Part shown: in pieces, positions 18,887 to 26,968 of the stretch
How the letters are laid out: every line of letters begins with the position of its first letter
Numbering within the stretch: the first letter of the stretch is position 1
NCBI GenBank assembly: GCA_964500435.1
Contig: CAZCNL010000006.1
Span: 1 to 64,000, forward strand
DNA: 64,000 bases
Source of the DNA: GWF2-33-9 sp964500435
Lineage (GTDB): Bacteria > Bacteroidota > Ignavibacteria > Kapaibacteriales > UBA2268
Direction: 5' to 3'
The notes under the pieces: generated by a model
Database searches by the model: none
What the model was told of the DNA's origin: nothing
The model's input: the letters and a program-made list of their open reading frames with translations, nothing else
Translations under genes and position numbers: made by a program

Positions 18887-18959
18887 CACGGGTGGTAGGA
18901 CTCGAACCCACAGCCTACGGTTTTGGAGACCGCCACTCTACCAATTGAGCTACACCCGT
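18887..18959 (-). tRNA. tRNA-Trp (anticodon CCA)
   Basis: 73 nt, with 7-bp acceptor stem ACGGGTG/CACCCGT, D arm, anticodon loop CTCCAAA (CCA), and T loop TTCGAGT. Discriminator base G. CCA is not encoded. Confidence 0.97.
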
Positions 18960-18973
18960 GTGGTAACGCTAAG

Positions 18974-19046
<73 letters not shown>

Positions 19047-19051
19047 ATTAG

Positions 19052-19124
19052 AGCGGGAAGCGGGATTCGAACCCGTGACCCTCAGCTTGGGAAGCTGATG
19101 CTCTACCAACTGAGCTATTCCCGC
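19052..19124 (-). tRNA. tRNA-Gly (anticodon CCC)
   Basis: 73 nt. Acceptor GCGGGAA/TTCCCGC, anticodon stem TCAGC/GCTGA with loop TTCCCAA (CCC), T loop TTCGAAT. It reads GGG. It closely resembles the neighbouring Gly(TCC) gene in acceptor and anticodon stems, suggesting tandem duplication followed by anticodon divergence. Confidence 0.95.
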
Positions 19125-19219
19125 AGAAATTTTTGTGCTTTTCTGACGGAGCTTCCTCCCACTTATAATTTGTGTATACGAGAACTTTTCTTTATAGGGT
19201 TTCCCCTATGTTAGCTCTG

Positions 19220-19291
19220 AGCGGGAGACGAGACTCGAACCCGCAACCCTCAGCTTGGAAGGCTGATGCTCTACCATTGAGCTACTCCCGC
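19220..19291 (-). tRNA. tRNA-Gly (anticodon TCC)
   Basis: 72 nt. Acceptor GCGGGAG/CTCCCGC, anticodon stem TCAGC/GCTGA with loop CTTCCAA (TCC), T loop TTCGAGT. The 95-bp spacer to the next tRNA (19125-19219) holds no gene that I can see. Confidence 0.97.
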
Positions 19292-19309
19292 ATTTCTTTT
19301 CGGTCTTTG

Positions 19310-19393
19310 TGGGCAGGGAAGGATTCGAACCTCCGTAAGGCGTAGCCTAACAGATTTACAGTCTGTCCCGTTTAACCACTTCGGTACCTGCCC
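19310..19393 (-). tRNA. tRNA-Tyr (anticodon GTA)
   Basis: 84 nt class II tRNA. Acceptor GGGCAGG/CCTGCCC, anticodon loop CTGTAAA (GTA), long variable arm, T loop TTCGAAT, discriminator A. It is first in the five-tRNA cluster. Confidence 0.97.
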
Positions 19394-19410
19394 GTAAATT
19401 TTAGAGAATA

Positions 19411-19440
19411 CAAAATTACAAAAATTTTTCGAATTGCAAT
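19411..19440 (-). promoter_or_regulatory. Promoter of the tRNA-secE-nusG-rpl-rpo operon
   Basis: On the minus strand ATTG (19440-19437), 18 bp, then TAATTTTG (19418-19411) closely fits the Bacteroidota TTTG-N19-TAnnTTTG promoter. It lies 17 bp upstream of tRNA-Tyr, the right place for a start point just before the tRNA cluster. Confidence 0.6.
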
Positions 19441-19481
19441 ATTTTTTTTTCTTTTTTTTATTTATTTTTTTGAATGTAGAT

Positions 19482-19535
19482 AAAAAAAGCTCTTCTTATC
19501 ATTAATAATTTATTTTGAAAGCAGAGCCTTTTTAT
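19482..19535 (-). terminator. Probable terminator after the ferritin gene
   Basis: On the minus strand AAAAAGGCTCT (19533-19523) can pair with AGAGCTTTTTTT (19493-19482) with one bulged G and a long AT-rich loop, ending in a T-run. It begins 9 bp past the ferritin stop. Confidence 0.5.
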
Positions 19536-19543
19536 TTTATTTG

Positions 19544-20056
19544 TTATGCATTTGTTGTTGGTGGAGTGAATGTTCTTGTTTTAAGTTCATTATCTAATAA
19601 AAATAAACTTGCTTTTGAACCTCCAGCTAAATGTAATCTGTCTAAAATTTCGCTTGTATTTTTTTCTTCTTCGACTTGTTCATCAATGAACCAATTTAAA
19701 AAACTGATTAAAGCATAATCTTTTTCTTGAGTAGCTAAATCCATTAATTCATTAATCCAATTTGTTACTTTTTGTTCGTGTTCGTAAGCATCTTCGAATG
19801 GTTTAATTTCGTCTTTCCATTCAATTGCAGGGGCGGGAATTGCACCTATTACTGCCTTTCCACCTCTATCAATTACGTAATCAAAGAATTTTAAAGCGTG
19901 GGTTAATTCTTCTTCTGCTTGCACCCTCATCCAGTTTGCAAAACCGTTCAAATTAATTGTCGCATAGTATGCGGCCATTGATAAATACAAGTTTGATGAA
20001 TACATCTCTCGAACTATTTGATCATTAATAGCTTTTTGTAATGTTTCTTTAATCAT
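19544..20056 (-). CDS. ftnA: Ferritin (iron storage)
   Basis: A 170-residue non-haem ferritin. The four-helix bundle carries the ferroxidase ligands in the family pattern: E17 in REMYSSNLYLSMAAYY, the EEELTHALKF helix (Glu and His), and EKDYALISFLNWFIDEQVEEE in the last helices. It oxidises Fe(II) and stores ferric iron in a cytoplasmic 24-mer. The C-terminal tail (LKTRTFTPPTTNA) is typical of the prokaryotic FtnA group. It starts at ATG 20056 and stands alone between the tRNA cluster and a histidine kinase gene. Dps and bacterioferritin are less likely, because there is no haem Met motif and the length fits ferritin. Confidence 0.93.
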   Translation of the reverse strand: MIKETLQKAINDQIVREMYSSNLYLSMAAYYATINLNGFANWMRVQAEEELTHALKFFDYVIDRGGKAVIGAIPAPAIEWKDEIKPFEDAYEHEQKVTNWINELMDLATQEKDYALISFLNWFIDEQVEEEKNTSEILDRLHLAGGSKASLFLLDNELKTRTFTPPTTNA

Positions 20057-20161
20057 TTTTTTCCTCGTTTATTATTTATAAAAATCTTTAATTAAATACA
20101 AAGTTAATTTAAAAAGTAATGATTATTATTGTAATAAATTTAACTAACGTTAACTACTTTT

Positions 20162-21739
20162 TTATATTTTACTCTCTTTTGGTTGTTCTTGCGGCAAAGT
20201 GAAAGCAAAAGTAGAACCTTTGCCCAAGGCACTTTTAATCCATACTTTTCCGTGATGTGCATCTATAATTTTCTTGACTATCCAAAGTCCCATCCCGGTG
20301 GAATTCTCATTACCAGTTGGCCTTGTGCTTAGTTTTTGACCTCTTCGAAAAGCTTTTGCTACATCATCTTCTGATAGCCCTAATCCATTATCGCTAACTT
20401 CGACAATCACATCTTTTAGTTCTTTATATGCTTTCACCCTGATTGTACCACCTTCTTGTGTAAATTTGATTGCATTAGATATCAAATTGTCTAAAACCTC
20501 ATCTATTTTATTTACGTCAATCTCTACATCGGGAATATTCGGGTCAATTTCTGCGAATAGGCTCATCTTTTTATTTGCAGCAGCAACTTTATTACGTGTT
20601 ACAACATCTTCTATGATGTATTTAATAGGTGTTTTTTCGATGTTCAAACTCATCAAAGAACTTTCAATAGTTAATATTTTGGTGACTTCTTGGGATAATT
20701 GAACGATGCGTTGAGTTGTTTCTGCAATATCGTCAATTATTTCTTGCTGTTCGTTTGCTGTCAAATCATATGAACGCAATAAATCTACTAAATTTTTTAT
20801 CAATGCGGCAGGGTTTTTAATATCATGTATTACAATAGCAAATAATTCATCTTTTTGTGTGGATAATTCTTCCAAATCGCTTTTACTTTTCGAAAGCATC
20901 TCTAATTTGCTTTCTAATTCTTTATTTCTATTGCTCAACTCATTTGTTCGAGCTATCATTGCATCTATTTGTCCCTTCATCGAAGCTATTTCGGCTTTTA
21001 AACTTCCATTTTCAGATAATAATTTTTCGTATTCCTCTTTTGTTAGCGGTGCTAATTCTGCAGTTGACATACTTTTACCTCTTTTTTCGATTACACTTTT
21101 TATTTGATTAAATTGTTTAATCTTTTTTCTATTAACTATATAAAAGCTCAAATATCCTAAAAACAAAAATATTACAACTAATATAATAGTTGTTAATGGA
21201 TTATGAAGCAAATTTATTAACGTGGATGTATAATTTGTATTTTGATTTATTTTCGCAGTTAACGTATCTTTTTGTAATTTTAATTTTTCTTCGATTTTTT
21301 TATTTTCTTTCCATAGTTTAGCTAAGTTTGGGTCTACGATAATTTTAATCAATAATGGATTTACTTCAAATTTCTTTTTTAATCCAAAAGCAGAAATTTT
21401 TAAAAAATAATGACCAATTTGAATTTTACTAAACTTTGAAATATTTAAACCTGAATTTGTAATTGAAGTATCAATTCCATCAATTAAAGCAACTTTATAA
21501 AAAAAATCTGAATTATTTGATGAATCTTCTGAAACAAGTTTATATTCGATTGTTAAAGCATCGTTTGTATCAATTACAACAGCACCTCGATATAAAGATG
21601 CGGTGTCATTGTTTACTTTGATGTTTATAAGTTTTATTGATGCATAATTAACTTCATTTTGCGCATATACATATATGTTGCTGAATATAGCCAATAATAT
21701 TATTAATAATATTGTTGAAAGATTAAGCTTTTTCATCAT
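20162..21739 (-). CDS. Membrane-bound sensor histidine kinase
   Basis: 525 residues. Signal-like helix at 7-26, periplasmic sensor at about 27-180, and one membrane helix at about 180-203 (TTIILVVIFLFLGYLSFYIV). A cytoplasmic coiled coil (about 230-300, NGSLKAEIASMKGQIDAM) leads to the HisKA domain with phospho-acceptor H305 (VIHDIKNPAAL). The ATPase domain has the N box (DEVLDNLISNAIKF), G1 (DNGLGLS) and G2 (GMGLWIVKKI). The sensor (EYKLV... to FGLKKKFEVNPLLIKIIVDP) resembles a degenerate Y_Y_Y-type beta-sandwich, an uncertain match. No response regulator is adjacent, so it is an orphan kinase in this window. The signal is unknown. Confidence 0.92.
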   Translation of the reverse strand: MMKKLNLSTILLIILLAIFSNIYVYAQNEVNYASIKLINIKVNNDTASLYRGAVVIDTNDALTIEYKLVSEDSSNNSDFFYKVALIDGIDTSITNSGLNISKFSKIQIGHYFLKISAFGLKKKFEVNPLLIKIIVDPNLAKLWKENKKIEEKLKLQKDTLTAKINQNTNYTSTLINLLHNPLTTIILVVIFLFLGYLSFYIVNRKKIKQFNQIKSVIEKRGKSMSTAELAPLTKEEYEKLLSENGSLKAEIASMKGQIDAMIARTNELSNRNKELESKLEMLSKSKSDLEELSTQKDELFAIVIHDIKNPAALIKNLVDLLRSYDLTANEQQEIIDDIAETTQRIVQLSQEVTKILTIESSLMSLNIEKTPIKYIIEDVVTRNKVAAANKKMSLFAEIDPNIPDVEIDVNKIDEVLDNLISNAIKFTQEGGTIRVKAYKELKDVIVEVSDNGLGLSEDDVAKAFRRGQKLSTRPTGNENSTGMGLWIVKKIIDAHHGKVWIKSALGKGSTFAFTLPQEQPKESKI

Positions 21740-21979
21740 TTAATTACTGATTTTAATATCAAAAAGTCGAATTTGTAATTTTCATATTACGTAAAAATAA
21801 TAAAATCTTTTCTTTTTTTTATTCTTTATTTTAAATTTAAAATTTCATAATTTAAATTCATTATGAAATTGTATTTTCAACTATCTTAGACTTTCTTAAG
21901 CTTAATGTATGAATTAAATAACATATTACGTTTTTTTTCACTTTTAAAAAGCAACAATAAAGATAAATTATTTAATAAA

Positions 21980-22010
21980 TTTGTTACTTACAAAATAATT
22001 AGTAATTTTG
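21980..22010 (+). promoter_or_regulatory. Consensus Bacteroidota promoter of the yceD-rpmF-plsX-fab operon
   Basis: TTTG at 21980-21983, exactly 19 bp, then TAATTTTG at 22003-22010: an exact match to TTTG-N19-TAnnTTTG. It lies 40 bp upstream of the yceD-like ATG. The surrounding intergenic stretch 21740-22050 between divergent genes is otherwise AT-rich, with no gene that I can see and no clear promoter for the kinase. Confidence 0.8.
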
Positions 22011-22050
22011 TAGTCTTTTAAAATATTAATTTCATTTTTTTGCTAAAAAG

Positions 22051-22572
22051 ATGTTGTTTGTTAGAGTTCATGGGATAAAGGATGGGAAATCAGTTATTGA
22101 CTTGGAATGTGATACTTCCGAAATTGAAAATATTAGTGAAGAGTTTTTTGGAAAAGTAATTGTACACGCTGTTTTCACAAAAGTCGGTAAACGTTACACG
22201 TTAATTGGTAATGCACAATGTCAAGCAAAATTAATATGCGATTTATCACTCGAAGAGTACGATGAATTAATTAATGCTGAAATTAGCTATACATTTATAG
22301 CAAATACTGAAAGCTATATGCTGAGAAAAGACAGCGGCGACTATGAAACAGATAACGGCGAAATTATTGTTCACGAAGATGACCAGTTTATTGATATTTC
22401 TGATTTAATTCGACAAGACTTATTACTTAATTTACCAATTAAAAGAGTTTCGCCAAATTATCGTGACAAAAGTTTTGAAGATTTACATCCCGAGCTCTCA
22501 TCCAAAAATATTAAAGACGATGTTGTTGCAGAAAGATGGCTCGATTTAAAAAAAATAAAATTCAGTAATTAA
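22051..22572 (+). CDS. yceD: YceD/DUF177 family protein
   Basis: A 173-residue acidic protein of the DUF177 (YceD) family, recognised by its place directly upstream of rpmF and by the central GNAQCQAKLICDLSLEEYD segment followed by an acidic stretch (DDQFIDISDLIRQDLLLNLP). In other bacteria YceD is linked to 23S rRNA accumulation and nearly always precedes rpmF. Plant and E. coli homologues bind rRNA, so a ribosome-assembly role is plausible. It starts at ATG 22051 behind a consensus promoter and is the first gene of the operon. The two cysteines fit the conserved family C-x(5)-C spacing. Confidence 0.85.
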   Translation: MLFVRVHGIKDGKSVIDLECDTSEIENISEEFFGKVIVHAVFTKVGKRYTLIGNAQCQAKLICDLSLEEYDELINAEISYTFIANTESYMLRKDSGDYETDNGEIIVHEDDQFIDISDLIRQDLLLNLPIKRVSPNYRDKSFEDLHPELSSKNIKDDVVAERWLDLKKIKFSN

Positions 22573-22654
22573 AAATTATAAATTTCGTTAATATATAATT
22601 ATAATATCCAGAATTAAAAATAAGAAAATTTAACAAAAATTATAGAGGTTTAAA

Positions 22655-22831
22655 ATGCCAAATCCAAACAGAAAATTTTCAGCTTCAAGAAGAGACAAAA
22701 GACGCACTCATTATAAAGCAACTCCAATGCAAACTACTGTATGTCCACAATGCGGTTCATTAAAGTTATCTCATTCAGCTTGCCCTGAATGTGGATATTA
22801 CAATGGAAGACTTGTAATAGAAAAAATATAA
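22655..22831 (+). CDS. rpmF: Ribosomal protein bL32
   Basis: A 58-residue protein: start MPNPNRKFSASRRDKRRTHY, then four zinc-ligand cysteines at C30, C33, C43 and C46 (CPQCG and CPECG), and end RLVIEKI. This is the zinc-containing (C+) form of L32. AGAGG precedes the ATG at 22655. It is a component of the large subunit near the peptidyl-transferase region. Linkage yceD-rpmF-plsX is widely conserved and ties ribosome synthesis to lipid synthesis. No zinc-free L32 paralogue is present in the window. Confidence 0.97.
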   Translation: MPNPNRKFSASRRDKRRTHYKATPMQTTVCPQCGSLKLSHSACPECGYYNGRLVIEKI

Positions 22832-22868
22832 CCATTCCATTTACTGAACTGAATTAGGAATTACAACC

Positions 22869-23903
22869 TTGCAAAAAATTTTTCGAATCGGAATTGATGC
22901 AATGGGTGGCGATTTTGCACCAAAAAATGAATTACTTGGTGCAAATTTAGCCTTTTCTCTTTTACCAAAAAGCAATGATTATCAATTTAAAGTTGTATTA
23001 TTTGGTTTAAAAACAAAGATTGAAAACATCGCAAGTGAAAATAATATCGATTTATCCAGTTTCGAAATTATTGATGCACCCGAAGTAATTGATATGCACG
23101 ACGATCCTACCGAAATTATTAAAACTAAAAAGAACTCTTCGCTATATTTGGGATTAAGTTCTTTGAAAGCAAAAAATATTGATGCTTTTGTTTCGGGAGG
23201 TAACACGGGTGCTATGCTTGCACTTTCCACAATCTTGCTCGGTCGAATAAAAGGTGTAAGCCGCCCTACAATAGCATCATTTTTGCCTTCTGCCAAAAGT
23301 CGACCAACTTTACTTTTAGATGTCGGCGCCACAGTTGACCACAAAAGTCGTTTTTTAGTAGAATATGCTTTGATGGGCTCAACTTATTACAATGTCGCAA
23401 CAGGTGTGAAAAACCCTACAATTGGGTTATTGAACGTCGGTGAAGAAGATAGTAAAGGTACAGATGTTTTAAAAGAAAGTTATAATATTTTAAAAAATAG
23501 CAATTTAAATTTTGTTGGAAATGTCGAAGGTCGTGATATCTTAATGGGGAAAACCGACGTTGTAGTTTGCGATGGCTATGTAGGCAATGTTATATTAAAA
23601 TTTGCAGAAAGCTTTACTACTTTACTCAAATCAAAAATGAAAGATTATTCAGAAAAATCTTTAGTAAATAAAATAAAAGTAGCCGCTTCAATTCCTGCAA
23701 TAAAAGGTGTGTTTAAAGAATTTGATTATCAAGAATATGGCGGTGTACCAATTTTGGGCGTCAATGGAATTTCCATCGTTGGACACGGAAAATCAACGCC
23801 ACTTGCATATTCAAATATGATTTTGAAAGCAAAAGAATTAATTGAATCTTCTTTACTTGATAAAATTGAAGAATCTATTAGCAACAACAAATTTGTTACA
23901 TAA
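22869..23903 (+). CDS. plsX: Phosphate acyltransferase PlsX
   Basis: A 344-residue enzyme that makes acyl-phosphate from acyl-ACP for PlsY/PlsC phospholipid synthesis. The N-terminal IGIDAMGGDFAPKNEL signature, FVSGGNTGAMLALS, RPTIASFLPS and VCDGYVGNVILKFAE are all family motifs. The start is a TTG at 22869: the family begins a few residues before I-D-A-M-G-G-D, and the next ATG lies inside that motif, so TTG is required. AGGA lies about 10 bp upstream. It follows rpmF by 37 bp and precedes fabH by 15 bp. It is a soluble, membrane-associated protein. Confidence 0.97.
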   Translation: MQKIFRIGIDAMGGDFAPKNELLGANLAFSLLPKSNDYQFKVVLFGLKTKIENIASENNIDLSSFEIIDAPEVIDMHDDPTEIIKTKKNSSLYLGLSSLKAKNIDAFVSGGNTGAMLALSTILLGRIKGVSRPTIASFLPSAKSRPTLLLDVGATVDHKSRFLVEYALMGSTYYNVATGVKNPTIGLLNVGEEDSKGTDVLKESYNILKNSNLNFVGNVEGRDILMGKTDVVVCDGYVGNVILKFAESFTTLLKSKMKDYSEKSLVNKIKVAASIPAIKGVFKEFDYQEYGGVPILGVNGISIVGHGKSTPLAYSNMILKAKELIESSLLDKIEESISNNKFVT

Positions 23904-23918
23904 TTAAGGAATTTCAAA

Positions 23919-24908
23919 ATGCCAGCAACAATTACTGCTGTATCTCATTATTTCCCGCCAGATGTTTATACAAATGAATACTTTTCAAAATTTCTTGATA
24001 CTTCTGACGAATGGATTAAAACTCGTACAGGTATTTCTGAACGAAGATTATTAAAAGAAGGGGCAACCTCAGATTTGATAGTCCCAGCTGCCCAAAAATT
24101 ATTCGAAAAGAAAGGAATTGACCCAAACGAAATTGATACAATAATTGTAGCAACAGTTACTCCCGACCATATGTTCCCAAACACAGCAGCCGTAGTTCAA
24201 GACAAATTAGGTATAAAAAACGCTTGGGGATTTGACGTTTCAGCAGCATGCTCCGGATATCTTTTTGCTTTGAGAACAGCGGCATCATTAGTCGAAAGCG
24301 GTGTTTCAAAAAAAGTGCTTCTTTGCGGTGCAGATAAAATGAGTTCAATCATGGATTTTCAAGACCGTGCAACAGCTGTACTTTTTGGCGATGGTGGAAC
24401 CGCTACACTTGTTGAAATGTCAAATGACCCAGAATATGGAATAATCGACCAAATTTTACATATTGACGGCGATGGCGGTAAATATCTAAAACAAATTGCT
24501 GGAGGTAGCTTTAAACCTGCTTCACACGAAACTGTCGAAAACCGTGAACATTATATTTTCCAAGATGGACAAAACGTTTTCAAAGCTGCTGTTAAAGGAA
24601 TGGCAGATGTTAGTGTTGAAATTATGCAAAAACATAATCTAACAAATAATGATATAGCTTGGCTCGTACCTCATCAAGCAAATATGCGCATCATCACAGC
24701 TACAGCAAATAGAATGAATTTATCTCCCGAAAAAGTAATGATAAATATCGATAAATATGCAAATACAACAGCTGCAACAATTCCATCTTGCCTGTCAGAA
24801 TGGAATGATGCTGGAAAGATCAAAAAAGGCGATTATTTAGTTCTTTCAAGCTTCGGTGCAGGATTTACTTGGGGAGCAATTTTATTAAGATGGAATACTA
24901 ACGAATAA
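23919..24908 (+). CDS. fabH: Beta-ketoacyl-ACP synthase III
   Basis: A 329-residue thiolase-fold enzyme that starts fatty-acid synthesis by condensing an acyl-CoA with malonyl-ACP. The catalytic triad is visible: C111 (SAACSGYLFA), H252 (VPHQANMRI) and N282 (YANTTAATIPSCL). The C-terminal GAGFTWGAILLRW is typical. The DTSDEWIKTRTGISERR segment at residues 27-43 is the usual CoA-binding region. The gene starts at ATG 23919, 15 bp after plsX, and ends 9 bp before fabD, so the three are surely co-transcribed. Whether it prefers straight or branched primers cannot be told. Confidence 0.97.
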   Translation: MPATITAVSHYFPPDVYTNEYFSKFLDTSDEWIKTRTGISERRLLKEGATSDLIVPAAQKLFEKKGIDPNEIDTIIVATVTPDHMFPNTAAVVQDKLGIKNAWGFDVSAACSGYLFALRTAASLVESGVSKKVLLCGADKMSSIMDFQDRATAVLFGDGGTATLVEMSNDPEYGIIDQILHIDGDGGKYLKQIAGGSFKPASHETVENREHYIFQDGQNVFKAAVKGMADVSVEIMQKHNLTNNDIAWLVPHQANMRIITATANRMNLSPEKVMINIDKYANTTAATIPSCLSEWNDAGKIKKGDYLVLSSFGAGFTWGAILLRWNTNE

Positions 24909-24917
24909 GGAGCAAAT

Positions 24918-25835
24918 ATGAAAAATGCTATAATTTTCCCAGGTCAAGGCTCTCAATATGTCGGTATGGGTTTAGATTTATACGAAAACTCAAATTATGC
25001 CAAAGAAAAATTCGAAGAAGCAAATGAAATTTTAGGATATTCTTTAAGTTCTATATGCTTCGAAGGACCTCTTGAAGTATTAAAAGAAACACGTTACACT
25101 CAACCAGCACTTTTTACTCATAGTGCTATCTTATTTGATTTAATCAAAGATAAAATTGAAATGCACGGAACAGCAGGTCATTCCGTTGGTGAATACGCCT
25201 CTTTATATGCAGCAGGAGTTTTAAGCTTCGCAGAAGGATTAAAACTTGTTTCATTGCGAGGCGAATTGATGTTTAGTTCTGGTATTGAAAAACCCGGAAC
25301 AATGTACGCTATTATCGGCTTGGACGATAATATTGTCGAAGAAATATGTAAGCAAGCAACCGCCGAAAGCAATAATGAAGTCATCGTACCTGCAAACTAT
25401 AATTGCCCAAGTCAGCTCGTAGTTTCGGGGTCAAAAGATTTACTTCATCGCACTGCGCCAAAGTTCAAAGACGCTGGTGCAAAAATCGTCAAAGAACTTG
25501 TCGTAAGTGGTGCTTTCCATTCCCCATTACTTCAAGATGCAGCAAATAAATTATCAAATGAAATTCATAAAATTGATTTTCAAAATGCCAAAGTTCCTGT
25601 TTATTTGAATACAACAAGCTTTCCTGAACAAAACGGACAAAAAATCAAAGAAGCATTAATTCAACAGTTAACATCTCCCGTTCTTTGGTCACAAATTTTG
25701 AAAAATATGAATAACGACGGATTTAACAGTTTCTATGAAGTTGGTGCTGGAAATGTATTGCAAGGTCTTGTGAAACGAACTCTTTCTGATGTAAAGATTT
25801 ATGGATTTGATAAATTTGAAAATTTATCAAATTAA
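24918..25835 (+). CDS. fabD: Malonyl-CoA:ACP transacylase
   Basis: A 305-residue acyltransferase that loads malonyl units on ACP. The oxyanion motif GQGSQ is near residue 9, the nucleophile is S89 in GHSVGEYAS, R114 lies in VSLRGELM, and the catalytic His is H201 in SGAFHSPLL. These match the FabD family throughout. It starts at ATG 24918 preceded by AAGGAGC, 9 bp after fabH. After fabD there is a 66-bp gap before fabG, the first wide gap in the operon. The protein is cytoplasmic. Confidence 0.97.
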   Translation: MKNAIIFPGQGSQYVGMGLDLYENSNYAKEKFEEANEILGYSLSSICFEGPLEVLKETRYTQPALFTHSAILFDLIKDKIEMHGTAGHSVGEYASLYAAGVLSFAEGLKLVSLRGELMFSSGIEKPGTMYAIIGLDDNIVEEICKQATAESNNEVIVPANYNCPSQLVVSGSKDLLHRTAPKFKDAGAKIVKELVVSGAFHSPLLQDAANKLSNEIHKIDFQNAKVPVYLNTTSFPEQNGQKIKEALIQQLTSPVLWSQILKNMNNDGFNSFYEVGAGNVLQGLVKRTLSDVKIYGFDKFENLSN

Positions 25836-25901
25836 GTTATATATTTTTAATTTTTTTCGTAATTTTACAATTTATATTTTCATAATTTAATTAAGAGTAA
25901 G

Positions 25902-26648
25902 ATGGAAAATAGATTTCAAAATAAAATTGCAGTAGTAACAGGTGGTTGCAGAGGCATCGGAAAAGCAATAGCTCTCAAATTTGCAAGCGAAGGTGCATAT
26001 GTATACGCTTTGGATTATGTAATTCCTCCCGTTGATGAACCATTTTGCGAAAACACCGATATTGCCGCAAATGTAAAATGTTTACAGGCTGATGTTACAA
26101 AATTGGAATCTATTAAAGAAAATGTAAATGTAATTCTTAAAGAAAAAGAACGAATCGATATTTGGGTAAATAATGCTGGTATCACTCGTGATAATTTATT
26201 AATACGAATGAACGAAACTGAGTGGGACGCAGTTTTGGATACAAATTTAAAAGGTGCATTCCTTTGTACAAAAGCAATTGCCAGAACTATGATGGGTCAA
26301 AGATTTGGCAGAATCATTAACATTGGCTCAGTCGTTGGAACTATGGGCAATGCCGGTCAAACAAATTATTCCGCTTCAAAGGCAGGTCTTATTGGTTTTA
26401 CCAAATCAATCGCTCGAGAATTAGCATCTCGTAATATTTTAGTTAATTTAGTCGCACCTGGATATGTACGCACACCAATGACCGAGCAATTATCAGACGA
26501 ACAGAAAAAAGCTTTTATTGATAATATACCATTAAAACGTGTTGCTGAACCAGAAGATATTGCAAATGCAGTTGCATTCTTTGCATCAAACGAAGCATCT
26601 TATATCACTGGTCAAGTTTTACATGTAAATGGCGGTTTGTATATGTAG
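25902..26648 (+). CDS. fabG: 3-oxoacyl-ACP reductase
   Basis: A 248-residue short-chain dehydrogenase that reduces beta-ketoacyl-ACP with NADPH. The cofactor motif is TGGCRGIG (residues 13-20), followed by NNAG (90-93) and the tetrad N115, S143 (INIGSVVG), Y156 and K160 (NYSASKAG). The C-terminal ITGQVLHVNGGLYM is classic FabG. It starts at ATG 25902 after TAAGAGTAAG. The cluster position between fabD and acpP supports fatty-acid synthesis rather than one of the many other SDR roles. Confidence 0.95.
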   Translation: MENRFQNKIAVVTGGCRGIGKAIALKFASEGAYVYALDYVIPPVDEPFCENTDIAANVKCLQADVTKLESIKENVNVILKEKERIDIWVNNAGITRDNLLIRMNETEWDAVLDTNLKGAFLCTKAIARTMMGQRFGRIINIGSVVGTMGNAGQTNYSASKAGLIGFTKSIARELASRNILVNLVAPGYVRTPMTEQLSDEQKKAFIDNIPLKRVAEPEDIANAVAFFASNEASYITGQVLHVNGGLYM

Positions 26649-26723
26649 TTGTAATTAAAGCATTTTTATATTTTTTATGTAAATAATTTTTTATTTTTTT
26701 ATTAATTAATTTATGGAGTTTTT

Positions 26724-26960
26724 ATGGCAGACATTAGAAAACAAGTTACAGAAATCATCATCAAGAAACTTGGTGTTGAAGAATCACAAATTACAGATGC
26801 AGCTTCTTTCACAAAAGATTTAGGTGCAGATTCACTCGATACAGTTGAATTAATTATGGAATTCGAAAAAGAATTCGACATCTCAATTGACGAAGCTGAC
26901 GCTGAAAAGATTCAAACAGTCGGAGATGTAATTACTTACCTTACTTCAAAATTAGGTTAA
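26724..26960 (+). CDS. acpP: Acyl carrier protein
   Basis: A 78-residue acidic four-helix protein. The phosphopantetheine attachment serine is S37 in LGADSLDTVELIM, and the acidic helix II (EFEKEFDISIDEADAEKIQT) binds FAS enzymes. It starts at ATG 26724 with TGGAG upstream. It lies 75 bp after fabG and 8 bp before fabF, the usual acpP-fabF pairing. It carries acyl chains between all the Fab enzymes encoded here and also donates to PlsX. Confidence 0.97.
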   Translation: MADIRKQVTEIIIKKLGVEESQITDAASFTKDLGADSLDTVELIMEFEKEFDISIDEADAEKIQTVGDVITYLTSKLG

Positions 26961-26968
26961 TATTAGCG

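Noticed and set aside
22982..23344. Minus-strand ORF of 120 codons inside plsX
   Set aside because: Fully antisense to the conserved plsX core.
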